A stretch of DNA of 64,000 nucleotides from CAZJFH01 sp964545205 (GTDB taxonomy: Bacteria; Pseudomonadota; Alphaproteobacteria; Rhodospirillales; Magnetospirillaceae), in assembly GCA_964545205.1 (NCBI GenBank), contig CAZJFH010000010.1, positions 1 to 64,000 on the forward strand, in the 5' to 3' direction. A program made the position numbers and the translations under genes. Below are positions 18,167-27,800 of this stretch, one piece after another (the first letter of the stretch is position 1; every line of letters starts with the position of its first letter). The notes beneath the pieces were generated by a model. The model ran no database searches and was not told where the DNA came from. It was given only the letters and a program-made list of their open reading frames with translations.

Positions 18167-20215
18167 CTACACCGTATCGTCGAAAAGGCTTTGCTGAATG
18201 TCGTCAGACGCGGGCAGCCGAACGCACGCGCCATGCAACATATACCTGCCGTCCCGCACGGCCGTATGTCGCGAAACCTCGTCAATTACGGCATCTGAGT
18301 CGATGCGCCGTGAAAGCCAACGCTCTAACCACCATGTAGCAATCGCCTCCGTACCCGCCGTCGGATTTTGGAGCGAGTAGATATAATCAGGTACATCCTC
18401 CATCCCCAGCAAGTACTCTCGGACGTTTCGCGCCAGGGGGACGCCATAGACGATCCGCGCGCGACCATGCTGCATTAGGGCATCGGTTGGGAAATTCAGT
18501 TGGTCGAGGCCTTGGCGAATTTTTCGGAATTTTGGACTGACCCCCTCGCCGAAGATGCTGTTGACTCGTTGGCCGTTGCTGGACTGCTGGACCAATTTCA
18601 CCAATGAATCGACGGTGCTCATTGAGAAGTGGGACGACCCGTAGGCTTCCGACTGCCCAATCTCGACATACTCAAGATGCTCGCCAGTGCACCCGCCGAG
18701 CCGATCAGCGGGCATTCGCAGCCTGTTGTACTGACTAGAACCAATCCCGTAGAGAGAAGTGGTCCCTAGGAATACAAGTTCCGAAGGGCGGACGATCGGG
18801 CGCCCAGCCATTGATGACGCGATCTCGCTTTCTTGCTCCAAGTATTTACGCCGATAGGCGTCGACCACCTCTGGACTCGCCGCGAGCATAGAGACCAATT
18901 TGCCTCCGAGGAGTGGGCCGTAGGGGGCTATAGCGCCGCAGACTGTGATGTCCGCCATGGCGATGCCTACCCGGTCCGCCTTCGCCTTGCGGAGCACCTT
19001 CTTGACCATGCGTACGCCATCGGAACTAGCGAGGAGAAGCCGGACCGCCTCAACGGTTGGGGGGCCGCTGATATACCGTTGTAGTAACATCCGTGACTTC
19101 AGCATGTCCGCAAGCGTGAGTGCCCGTTTGCTCTTGTACAGGTGTGACTGGGCGCGGGCACGCCAGTGGTCCGTGCTGTCGCCACTCCGCTCGCGCCAGA
19201 GATCACGCTTCATGTTCGATGAGTTGACAAACCGATGGTGCTTTTCGCGCTGGTCCTCTCCGTATGCGATCAACCGGGCAATTACTTCCTCTTTAGGTTC
19301 GCGCAAGTCACGTGCTGTCAGTAACTCTTCAGCATACAAATCTGCAACAAATATCTCACTGATCGCAGTCTCGATCGTCTTGTTCAGCCATGCACCTAGT
19401 TGCGCCGACGGCGACTCCGTCACGAACTCCAAGAATGCGTCAGGATGCCAGCCGAGCCATGCATCTCGCTCTTTGATCTGCACAATCGGGCTCCCAAGCG
19501 CTCCGATGCCGATGACTGGGTGGTTCACCTGCGAGCGGTCGCGCACTAGGAAAGCCATTGTACGCCCGGGCGTGCTCACGTACTGGTTGGTCCACGTGTG
19601 TCGAAAGTACCGCCAAATGTCTTGCAGCCGCAGACCCGTGCGTTCGCAGCGTTGCTCACCTTCAACGAACTGGAGGTACGGATCTATAATGGCCCGGAGC
19701 GCGGCCGGCCGTTGTTCCATTGGCAGTTTGCGTGCTTTTTGCAAAGAAACACCTAATTCGCGCCCATCCCGGAATAAATTGTAGATGGGCTGTTGCGAAC
19801 CTCTTCGGCTCACCACGCTGCCTATGAAACCCCGGACCGACGGCTCACGAAGCTGTTCGTTCCTCTTTACAAGTTCCTGGCTTTGGATCCGCGCCTTCTC
19901 GCGATGACGGTCGAGGCGCTCACCCATCGGACGTTGGACCTCAACCTCGCCCTCCTCAGTCACACGTATCAGCCACCGCTGCCGCGCGAGGTCGGTGAGC
20001 ACCCCCAGCACAGCCGTGAGCTTAGTTGAGCCCTCCTCCTTCGGCGCGTTTTTCCGAGCCATTTCCAACTCGCGGTCGAGCGTGGCGTCATCAGCATCCG
20101 CCCCGATCAGGGCCGCGAGCTGCAGCGCGTGGTCACGGAAAATGCGCCGCGCGACACTCCTCTCCCCGAACGGTGGAGAAAGGACGATCCAACTATTGTG
20201 TGCTTGCCGACCCAT
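18167..20215 (-). CDS. DruA-family protein (DUF4338)
   Basis: A 682-residue protein. The segment VNHPVIGIGALGSP followed by VQIKERDAWLGW (about residues 238-266) is the signature of the DUF4338 family, to which DruA of type I Druantia belongs. Other conserved-looking blocks are VADLYAEELLTARDLR, MADITVCGAIAPYGPLLGGK and LVFLGTTSLYGIGSSQYNRL, then SSHFSMSTVDSLVKL. It is longer than the roughly 400 residues of classical DruA, with an extra N-terminal region of about 200 residues and a C-terminal extension. ATG 20215 lies 3 bp after the GHKL gene stop. DUF4338 proteins have no agreed activity. The pairing with a DruE-like helicase in the same island is what ties this locus to Druantia. Confidence 0.78.
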   Translation of the reverse strand: MGRQAHNSWIVLSPPFGERSVARRIFRDHALQLAALIGADADDATLDRELEMARKNAPKEEGSTKLTAVLGVLTDLARQRWLIRVTEEGEVEVQRPMGERLDRHREKARIQSQELVKRNEQLREPSVRGFIGSVVSRRGSQQPIYNLFRDGRELGVSLQKARKLPMEQRPAALRAIIDPYLQFVEGEQRCERTGLRLQDIWRYFRHTWTNQYVSTPGRTMAFLVRDRSQVNHPVIGIGALGSPIVQIKERDAWLGWHPDAFLEFVTESPSAQLGAWLNKTIETAISEIFVADLYAEELLTARDLREPKEEVIARLIAYGEDQREKHHRFVNSSNMKRDLWRERSGDSTDHWRARAQSHLYKSKRALTLADMLKSRMLLQRYISGPPTVEAVRLLLASSDGVRMVKKVLRKAKADRVGIAMADITVCGAIAPYGPLLGGKLVSMLAASPEVVDAYRRKYLEQESEIASSMAGRPIVRPSELVFLGTTSLYGIGSSQYNRLRMPADRLGGCTGEHLEYVEIGQSEAYGSSHFSMSTVDSLVKLVQQSSNGQRVNSIFGEGVSPKFRKIRQGLDQLNFPTDALMQHGRARIVYGVPLARNVREYLLGMEDVPDYIYSLQNPTAGTEAIATWWLERWLSRRIDSDAVIDEVSRHTAVRDGRYMLHGACVRLPASDDIQQSLFDDTV

Positions 20216-20218
20216 TCA

Positions 20219-21772
20219 CTAACCGTTCAAGAATGCTGCAAGGGTGTTGCTCCAGTCAGCACGCAGTTTCTCGAGCACCTCAATTGCATCGTTCTCCTCG
20301 ATCAGCGCCGCGGCGCGCGCTGCGGCGAGAAGAAGCAGGTCGATGCCTGTTCGTCGGGCGACGTCTGCTTGGTCCTCCGATTCCAGCAGTGGCTTATATA
20401 CCAGTTTGTAAAAGGGGTGGTCGGGGTTGAGGACGAGCACGAGCCCCTCCTCGGTCCGGGCGTAGTTGAAAAAACACGTGTCGCTTAGAGCCTTAGGTAC
20501 AATTCGGTACTGGACCCGATCTTCCGGCGCTTGCCTGCAACTGGTCGGCCTGAGTTCTTTCTTGAGCGCCTCCACAACGGATTTGTCACGGAGCCGAGGC
20601 TTCGGCGGGAGCGGGAAGAGCAGCCGGTCCGTCTTGGTCGCGAGATCCTCCGAGGTCGAAAAGCGCTCTGCGATTTTGACGCTGAAGTGCGCCTTTCGCG
20701 CGCGGCTGTTAAGAGCGCGGGCCGTGCTCTCCATGTCTCCTGCGAGTGCTTCGACGAGGTGCGGTCGTGGGCGGATTTGCTGTTTCGTGTGTGTGATGCC
20801 GAACGCCTCATCAAGAACGGGGTCGAACCGGATTTCGCAGCGCCACCAATCGTCGTAGTTTTCGCGGCGCTTACCACCAAGGAAGAACCACCCGTAGTCG
20901 ACCTCGCGCTGAGACCGAACGATCGACACACCTGCGCCTTTCGCGATGCCTCGCTCACGTTTGTCGTGGTTGCTTAGCTTAGACCACTCGGCGACGGGGA
21001 GTTCGGAGAAAGTCACTCGGACAATGCCTGTCACACTGGGATCTCCGGGGTTCACCGCAATTTCCCGCTCGAACGAGGTGTGCTCGGTTGCGCCGTTGAA
21101 AAGCGCCTCTGAGTGGAGGAAGAGCGGGTCGATTGGTAGAACTCGATCGCCGTTCACGGTTATGCTGACGCCGCCCCAGAGGAAGTAGCGGAACCGCCTT
21201 CCGAGCGATAACTGCAGCTTTCTGGTCAATGTAGAGATGCGGCGATTATCTAGACGGTCGCACTGCGACCAAATTACTGCGGTTCCTGACTGATATCCGT
21301 TAACGAAACTGGGTTTGCTCACTCGAACCGGGGAGGGGACCGCCTTCAGTTCTCCCGATGCGATTTCTTTTAGGTCCAAGTAGGAGAAAAGAATCGGGCC
21401 TCCACGCGATCTCCAAGTGTGAACGGTAACTCGCTGCGCTTGGCTGAAGGAACTGTTTGGCAGCCCCATGCCGTAGCGTCCAAGCCCCTCTCTGCTATTA
21501 AACCGAGTGCTGCCACCGAAGCGAAGCGCAGTCCGAAGCGTCGGATGGTCCATGCCGCAGCCGTTGTCGATAACGGAAACGACGATTGGATACTGATTAT
21601 CGTCATCTGAGGCAGAAAGAACGACTTTTATGGCGGTAGCTCCCGCCTGGAGCGAGTTGTCGACCAATTCTGCGATGGCACTGCCGGTATCTCTGTATCC
21701 AGAATCTCTAGTGGCCTGAATAAATTTATCCACTGCAACTATTGAGAATTCACGTTCCTCCGCGTTGCTCAT
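20219..21772 (-). CDS. GHKL (HSP90/MORC-like) ATPase
   Basis: A 517-residue protein with a complete Bergerat ATP-binding fold. The N box is AIAELVDNSLQAG (about 28-40), followed by VSVIDNGCGMD (about 65-75) and the lid LGRYGMGLP (about 98-106). No histidine phosphoacceptor, MutL endonuclease or topoisomerase domain is evident. The second half (ETDRLLFPLPPKPRLRDK and onwards) is unassigned. MORC- and Hsp90-like ATPases of this sort are recurrent in prokaryotic conflict systems, where ATP-driven dimerisation is thought to clamp DNA. ATG 21772 overlaps the stop of the small HTH gene (ATGA), and the DruA-like gene starts 3 bp after this stop, so the three genes form an operon. Confidence 0.85.
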   Translation of the reverse strand: MSNAEEREFSIVAVDKFIQATRDSGYRDTGSAIAELVDNSLQAGATAIKVVLSASDDDNQYPIVVSVIDNGCGMDHPTLRTALRFGGSTRFNSREGLGRYGMGLPNSSFSQAQRVTVHTWRSRGGPILFSYLDLKEIASGELKAVPSPVRVSKPSFVNGYQSGTAVIWSQCDRLDNRRISTLTRKLQLSLGRRFRYFLWGGVSITVNGDRVLPIDPLFLHSEALFNGATEHTSFEREIAVNPGDPSVTGIVRVTFSELPVAEWSKLSNHDKRERGIAKGAGVSIVRSQREVDYGWFFLGGKRRENYDDWWRCEIRFDPVLDEAFGITHTKQQIRPRPHLVEALAGDMESTARALNSRARKAHFSVKIAERFSTSEDLATKTDRLLFPLPPKPRLRDKSVVEALKKELRPTSCRQAPEDRVQYRIVPKALSDTCFFNYARTEEGLVLVLNPDHPFYKLVYKPLLESEDQADVARRTGIDLLLLAAARAAALIEENDAIEVLEKLRADWSNTLAAFLNG

Positions 21773-21984
21773 CCCTCCATCTCCTGTTGATTTGCATCAG
21801 CCTGGCCGTCAGTGCGCACTCGCTGAGTCTCAAGATACGCTTCAAGGTCCTCTTGCTTGACGCGGACCTGCCCGCGATCACCTACCTTGAACCCGGAGAG
21901 ATCGCCCCGGTTGACAAGCCTGCGAACTGTTTTTTCCGATACCTGTAGTGCATCGGCTACCTCTCGGATCGTAAGGAGCCTCAC
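21769..21984 (-). CDS. Small excisionase/MerR-type HTH protein
   Basis: A 71-residue protein carrying one helix-turn-helix of the excisionase class: LLTIREVADALQVSEKTVRR, then LVNRGDLSGFKVG, then RVKQEDLEAYLE. GTG 21984 is the start, with a perfect AGGAGGT five bases upstream. It leads the GHKL-DruA operon with an ATGA overlap. It could be the recombination directionality factor of the island or an autoregulator of the defence operon; its position in the operon favours the latter, its fold allows either. Confidence 0.85.
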   Translation of the reverse strand: MRLLTIREVADALQVSEKTVRRLVNRGDLSGFKVGDRGQVRVKQEDLEAYLETQRVRTDGQADANQQEMEG

Positions 21985-22288
21985 GACGGACCTCCTGGCC
22001 GGCTTTGGGCGTGTTTATCCCTCATTGGCCAACAATGTCCCGTTCGCCGCACGGTGTCAAAGAGGATCGTAGCCAGCGAGCGGGCCTACGCCTCGGACTC
22101 TGGCGAGGCTTCTGCAACTGGTGCGCCGAAGTCGCGGCGGCCGAATTGCGGCGCGGCGCTAGATCAGGAAGAGCGCGGCCAATTTGAACTGCGAAGGTGT
22201 GCGACACGGAAAATTGGCGCCGACAAACGGCAAGCGAAGTCAACGCCTGGGCGATCTGGCGTCCCACGGCCCCTGAACGCCTCTTCGA
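21985..22288. other. Control region between integrase and HTH-GHKL-DruA operon
   Basis: About 300 bp with no gene. On the minus strand it must hold the promoter of the HTH operon. A small dyad CATTG-GCCAA-CAATG (22023-22037) lies about 40 bp upstream of the GTG start and is a candidate site for the HTH protein. No classical -35/-10 pair stands out. Confidence 0.4.
22023..22037. promoter_or_regulatory. Candidate operator dyad upstream of HTH gene
   Basis: Perfect 5-bp inverted repeat CATTG/CAATG around GCCAA, which itself contains TTGGCCAA with the flanking bases. Short, so it could be chance; position upstream of an HTH-led operon is the reason for listing it. Confidence 0.3.
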
Positions 22289-23287
22289 TCAGCCGAGTCG
22301 GTCCGCCAAGTCTCCCGATCGAAGATGGGCGTAGCGCTTCAGCATCTCCATGGTTCGATGACCGCTGATCGAGGCGATCTCGATGTCACGCAGATTGGTG
22401 CGCTCGAACAACCGGCTGATCGCTTCGTGCCGTAAGTCGTGGAAGTGAAGGTCGATTAGCTCAGCCTCCCGGCAAGCCTTGGCGAAGGCATGTGTCACAG
22501 CGCGGCCGACCTCGACTCCGAATACGCGACCGGCGGTCGGATCGGAACGCAACCTCATCGAAAGCAGCACTTCCTTGGCCTTCGATGACAGCGGAACGGT
22601 TCGGGTGCTGCCATTCTTTGTCTCGCGCAGGGTTGCCGTGCGCCGCTCAAGGTCAACGTCGGACCAAGTCAAACCGACCAGTTCACCCTGGCGCATTGCG
22701 GTCGCCAGCGCCAATCGCACCATATCGCCCAACCAGCGGCTCCGCGAGGCATCGCATGCCGTCAGCAGGCGCTCCTCTTCACCTAGCTGCAGGCGCCGAT
22801 CACGGCCGCTGGGCAGCGCTGGTTTCTTCACGCGGCCGACAGGATTGGTCAAGCTCTCCATGCCCCAGTCCGTTGCCGCAACATTGAACAGATTTGAAAG
22901 TAGGTTCAGGTGATGGACGACGGTCTGTGGGCCTGATTCGGTCAACTTGTCGTCGCGCCACGCCGCGATGTCCGAGGCGCGGATCGCCGCCAGCGGGCGA
23001 TCTGCCAACTTCGACCGCTGCCATGCGCGCACGATCCCGGTGTTCTGTTTAATTCCCTTCTTGAGCGGCACGCGCTCATTCAAGTAGCGGCCGAGCGCGG
23101 CGCGAAGGGTGACGCGCTCGGCTTCAAGCCGGCCGGGGTGAAATCGGCCGGCATCGATCTCGCTCTCGACCTGTCGCGCCCATGCTTCGGCGCGGGCCTT
23201 GGTTTCGAAAGTGGCCGTGGCTACATGCCCCCGCTTACGGACACGGGCTTGCCACTGACGATCGCCGCGCTTGCTGATATTCGCCAT
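22289..23287 (-). CDS. Tyrosine integrase of the island
   Basis: A 332-residue site-specific recombinase of the phage integrase family. The N-terminal arm-binding and core-binding parts (KAEAWARQVESEI, ALGRYLNERV) precede the catalytic domain with its first Arg in ATAMRQGELVGLTW, HDLRHEAISRLFE (His-x-x-Arg box) and ISGHRTMEMLKRYAHL carrying the last His and the nucleophile Tyr. ATG 23287 matches the usual start (MANISKRGDRQW). It lies 103 bp downstream of a tRNA-Gly gene on the same strand, so read-through from the tRNA is possible. It marks the right boundary of the island. Confidence 0.93.
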   Translation of the reverse strand: MANISKRGDRQWQARVRKRGHVATATFETKARAEAWARQVESEIDAGRFHPGRLEAERVTLRAALGRYLNERVPLKKGIKQNTGIVRAWQRSKLADRPLAAIRASDIAAWRDDKLTESGPQTVVHHLNLLSNLFNVAATDWGMESLTNPVGRVKKPALPSGRDRRLQLGEEERLLTACDASRSRWLGDMVRLALATAMRQGELVGLTWSDVDLERRTATLRETKNGSTRTVPLSSKAKEVLLSMRLRSDPTAGRVFGVEVGRAVTHAFAKACREAELIDLHFHDLRHEAISRLFERTNLRDIEIASISGHRTMEMLKRYAHLRSGDLADRLG

Positions 23288-23334
23288 GCTGTCCTACCGC
23301 GTACCACGCGATGCCATGGTGCACTGTCGCAGAT

Positions 23335-23351
23335 TTGGCGCAATGCGCCAA
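23335..23351. promoter_or_regulatory. Palindrome upstream of the integrase
   Basis: TTGGCGC-AAT-GCGCCAA, a perfect 7-bp inverted repeat 48 bp before the integrase ATG and 39 bp after the tRNA 3' end. It may be an operator, an integrase arm site, or a terminator stem for the tRNA transcript; there is no T-run on either side. Confidence 0.4.
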
Positions 23352-23390
23352 CTGCACGGTAAGGGGTCGATGCTAATTTGTTGAAAAGCT

Positions 23391-23412
23391 TGGAGCGGGT
23401 GAAGGGAATCGA
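23391..23412. other. Predicted right attachment site (attR/attL) of the island
   Basis: Tyrosine integrases usually target the 3' part of tRNA genes and rebuild it. The island side begins directly at the encoded CCA. The matching direct repeat is not present elsewhere in the window, so the other end lies to the left of base 1. Exact core length cannot be seen here. Confidence 0.5.
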
Positions 23413-23464
23413 ACCCTCGTCGTAAGCTTGGGAAGCTTCTGCTCTACCATTGAGCTACACCCGC
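23391..23464 (-). tRNA. tRNA-Gly (anticodon CCC)
   Basis: Complete cloverleaf on the minus strand with acceptor pair GCGGGTG/CACCCGC, D arm GCTC/GAGC, anticodon loop TTCCCAA giving CCC, T loop TTCGATT, discriminator T and an encoded CCA. The G27-A43 pair of the anticodon stem is a mismatch. The 3' end borders the island. Confidence 0.95.
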
Positions 23465-23535
23465 GCCGGGGACCATTCATATAGCATCGGCGGCGGCGCT
23501 GGCAAGGTGGCGCGTGGGCCGGGGGCGGCGGGGTG

Positions 23536-24825
23536 TCAGTGGCCGCCCTTGCCGGTGACCGCGCGGCGCAGGCGGCGCACGCCCAGCCACACCAGCCCGA
23601 CCACCAGCGGCAGCCCGATCAGCACCGCCACGTCGGGGTTCACGGGCACGCCGCTGGCCTTCAGGCCCTTGCCGGCATAGCCGATCAGGCCGAGCACGTA
23701 GTAGCTGATCGCCACCACCGACAGCCCCTCGACGGTCTCCTGCAGCCGCAGCTGCACCTGGGCGCGGCGGTCCATCGAGCGCAGCAGGTCGGCGTTCTGC
23801 TCCTCCAGCGCGATGTCGACGCGGGTGCGCAGCAGCGAGCCGGCGCGGGCGACGTCCTCGGCGAAGCGCTCGATGCGGCCGGCGGCGGCCTCGCAGGTGC
23901 GCATCGCCGGGCTCATGCGCCGGTCCATGAACTCGGCCACCGTCTGCACCTGCTCCAGGCGCTCCTCGCGCAGCTCGGCGACGCGCTGGCGGACCAGGGC
24001 GTCGTAGGCGCGGGCGGCGGCGAAGCGGTAGCCGGTGGCGGTGGCCAGGCGCTCGCCCTCGGCCGAGAGCTGCGCCAGCTCGTCGAGCAGTTCGCGATCC
24101 GGGGTGTCGGCGCCGGGACAGGCGCAGGCCGCCACCACCTCGGACAGCCGCTGCTCGAGGGCGCGAATCTCCGGCGCCGTCTGGCGGGCCAGCGGAAAGG
24201 CCAGCAGCGCCGTCATGCGATAGGTCTCGACGTCGAGCAGCCGCTGCAGCAGCCGGCCGGTCTGGCCGCGGCTCAGGCCCTCGTCGCGCACCAGCATGCG
24301 GCCGAAGCCGTCGTCGTGCAGCCGGAAGTCGGTCCAGGCGCAGGCGGCGCCGACCATGCGGCTGCCGGCCAGCGAGTTGCCGTCGAACAGGCGGCGGATC
24401 TCGTCGAGGCCGCGCTCGCGCCCTTCGACGGCGACGTGGACGCCGACCAGCAGCGCGCCGGGCAGCCCCGCCAGCCAGTCGGCGGGCGCCAGCGTCAGGG
24501 CGGTCTCGGCGAACGGGGCCTCGAACGGATCGGTGCGCAGCAGGGTGTAGGCGGCGAACTCGGTGTGGCGCTCCCAGCGCAGCCGCAACGGCCCGAGCTC
24601 GGCGACGAAGAACAGCGCGTCGGCGGCCGGCGGCGCGGCGCCGAAGACGCGGCACAGGGTGGCGAGATGCTCGCGGTCGTCGGCGGCGGTGCCCTCGCCG
24701 GTCAGCATCACCAGATGCGACGCCCGCACCGGCGCGAGCAGGCGTTCGTAGGGGCGCGCATGCACCTCGCCGGCGATGGCGCGGCGCGACGGGTGCTCGA
24801 TCAGGGGCGACGGGGCGTGGCTCAT
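23536..24825 (-). CDS. DUF3422 family membrane protein
   Basis: A 429-residue protein with the DUF3422 opening HPSRRAIAGEVHARPYERL, several soluble helical regions (RQRVAELREERLEQVQTV, SLLRTRVDIALEEQNADLL) and two C-terminal membrane segments (VVAISYYVLGLIGYAGKGL and PDVAVLIGLPLVVGLVWLGV). The family is widespread in alpha- and betaproteobacteria; function unknown. It is the first backbone gene after the tRNA. Its start lies 15 bp from the end of the RND permease gene on the same strand, so it may be the last gene of that operon. Confidence 0.9.
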   Translation of the reverse strand: MSHAPSPLIEHPSRRAIAGEVHARPYERLLAPVRASHLVMLTGEGTAADDREHLATLCRVFGAAPPAADALFFVAELGPLRLRWERHTEFAAYTLLRTDPFEAPFAETALTLAPADWLAGLPGALLVGVHVAVEGRERGLDEIRRLFDGNSLAGSRMVGAACAWTDFRLHDDGFGRMLVRDEGLSRGQTGRLLQRLLDVETYRMTALLAFPLARQTAPEIRALEQRLSEVVAACACPGADTPDRELLDELAQLSAEGERLATATGYRFAAARAYDALVRQRVAELREERLEQVQTVAEFMDRRMSPAMRTCEAAAGRIERFAEDVARAGSLLRTRVDIALEEQNADLLRSMDRRAQVQLRLQETVEGLSVVAISYYVLGLIGYAGKGLKASGVPVNPDVAVLIGLPLVVGLVWLGVRRLRRAVTGKGGH

Positions 24826-24840
24826 GCCCCGAGTCTTAGC

Positions 24841-27800
24841 CTACTGCGCCGCCTCGCGCCACTGCCGCTCCTGGTCCGGCGCCTGCTTGCGCGCGCGGCG
24901 CCGGCGCCACCAGCCGCCGACATTGGCCTTGAGCATCAGCGCGCACGGGGTGACCACCAGGGTCAGGACGGTGGCGAAGGCGAGGCCGAAGACGATCGCC
25001 GTCGAAAGCTGCGTCCACCACTGGGTCGAGGGCGCGCCCACCGCGACCTCGCGCGACACGAAGTCGATGTTGACGCCGAACACCATCGGCAGCAGGCCGA
25101 GGATGGTGGTCACGGTGGTCAGCATCACCGGCCGCAGGCGCTGGGCGCCGGTGCGCAGCAAGGCCTCGCGGGCGTCGGGGAATTCGTGCTTGAGCCGGTC
25201 GTAGGTGTCGATCAGCACGATGTTGTTGTTGACGACGATGCCGGCCAGGGCGATGACGCCGATGCCGGTCATGACGATGCCGAACGGCTGCCCGGTGATC
25301 AGCAGCCCCAGCATGACGCCGATCGTCGACATCACCACCGCCGACAAGATCAGGCCGCCGGAATAGAAGCTGTTGAACTGGGTCAGCAGGATGATGGCGA
25401 TCAGGAACAGCGCCACCGCGAAGGCCCGGCCGAGGAACTCCTGCGACTTCTTCTGCTCCTCGTCCTCGCCCTTGAACGCGACCTCGATGCCGGGCGCGAG
25501 CGCGCCGCCGGCGATCCACTGCCGGATCTCCTGCATCTTCTCGTCCGGCAGCACGCCGTCGACGACGTCGGCCTTGACGGTGACGACGCGGCGACCGCCG
25601 ACGCGGTTGATCTCGCCGACCTTGGGCTGCGGCACGCGCTCGACGAACAGCGACAGCGGCACCGGCCCGGCCGGCGTCTGCACCCGTAGCCGGTCGAGCT
25701 CGTCGATGGTGCGCTGGTCGGCCGGGAAGCGGGCGACGATGTCGACCTCGTCGACCGCGTCCTCGGGTCGGAAATCGGTGAACTTGATGCCGCGGGTGAC
25801 CAGCTTGACGACGTCGCCGATGGCGGTGACGTCGACGCCGAACTTCGCCGCCTGGGCGCGGTCGACCTCGAGCGCCCACTGGATGCCGGGCAGCGGCCGC
25901 GAATCCTCGATGTCGACCAGGCCGCTCATGCGGTCGAGGCGTTGGCGCACCGCGCCGGCGGCGCGGTCGAGCGCCTGCTGGTCGGCGCCCGAGAGCTGTA
26001 CCTGGATCGGCTTGCCGACCGGCGGCCCGCCCTCCTGCTCGGCCAGTTCGATCACCAGCCCGGGGATGGCCTGGGTGTCGGCGCGGATGTCGGCGATGAT
26101 CGCGCTGGCCGGCTTGCGGGTATCCCATTCGGTGAACTCGATCTGCAGCAGGCCGATCGTGTCCTCGCTGACGTCCTGGCCGGCCAGCCGTCCGGCCATG
26201 GTGCGGGCGTAGACGGTCTCGATGCCGGGCGTTCCGATCACCCGCTCCTCGACCTCGCGGACCAGCTCGTTCTTCTCCCAGACCGAGAGATTGCCGCGGG
26301 CGTGGACCTTGAGGATCGCGCGCTCGGGCTCGACCTCGGGGAAGAACTCGACGCCCTTGCCGTACATGCCGTAGGCGGTCCAGACGGCGATCAGCACGAC
26401 GAAGGCGGCGGCGACGATCTTGCCGGGATGGCGCAGCGCCGCCGAGAGCGATCTGGCGTAGGTGCCGGTCCAGCCCGCGAGCTCGGTGAGGTCGCCGTGC
26501 TCGCTCTGCGACAGCGCCTTCATCGCCTCGGCGTTCGATTCGCCGGGGGCGCCGAACCAGGCGCCCAGCGTGGGCACGAACACCAGCGCCATCAGCAGCG
26601 AGGCGGTCAGCGTCGCGACCAGGGTGATGGGCAGGAACTTCATGAACTCGCCGACGACGCCGGTCCAGAACAGCAGCGGCAGGAAGGCGGCCAGGGTGGT
26701 GGCGGTCGAGGCGATCACCGGCCAGGCCATGCGCACCGAGGCCAGGCGGTAGGCGTCCTTGCGATGCACGCCCTCCAGCATCTTGCGGTCGGCGTATTCG
26801 GTGACGACGATGGCGCCGTCGACCAGCATGCCGACGGCGAGGATCAGCGAGAACAGCACGACCATGTTGATGGTCAGGCCCAGCGCGCCCAGCACCAGAA
26901 TTCCCATCAGGAACGAGCCCGGGATCGCGAAGCCGACCAGCAGGCCCGAGCGCACGCCCAGCGCCGCGACGACGACCGCCAGGACCAGCAGGATGGCGCT
27001 GATCATGTTGTTCTGCAGGTCGGTCAGCATGGTCTTGATCTCGGCCGACTGGTCCTGCAGGAACTCGACCTCGACGGTCGGCGGCCAGCCGCGCTGGTGC
27101 GCGGCGACGACGGCGCGGACCCTGTCGATGGTCTCGATGATGTTGGCGCCGATGCGCTTCTTGACCTCCAGCGCCAGCGCCGGATGGCCGTCGACGCGGG
27201 CGAAGCCCTGCGGGTCCTCGAAGCCGCGCCGCACCTCGGCGATGTCGCGCACCCGCACGACGGCGTCGCCGCGGACCTTCACCGGCAGGTTCAGGATATC
27301 CTCGACGCCCTCGATCAGGCCCGGCACCTTGACGGCGAAGCGGCCCTGGCCGGTGTCCATCGCGCCGGCGGCGACGAGCTGGTTGGAGCGCGCGACGAAG
27401 GCGCCCAGGTCGTTGGCCGACAGGCCGTAGCTGTCGACCAGCACCGGGTCGACGACGATCTCGACCAGTTCGTCGCGGGCGCCGGCGACGTCGACCTCGA
27501 GCACCTGGCCGATGCCTTCCAGCTCGCGTTCGAGACGGCGGGCCAGCGTCAGCAGCGTGCGCTCGGGCACCGGGCCCGACATCACGACGGTGACCACCGG
27601 GAACAGGCCGATATTGACCTCGTTGACGGTCGGCTCGTCGCTGTCGGCCGGCAGATCGCTCTTGGCGGTGTCGACGCGCTCGCGCACGTCGTCGAGCGCC
27701 TTGTCGGCGTCGAAGCCGGCCTCGAACTCCAGCAGCACCCAGGCGCCGCCCTCGTAGGCGGTGGCGCGCATCTCCTTGACGCCCTCGATGGTGCGCAGTT

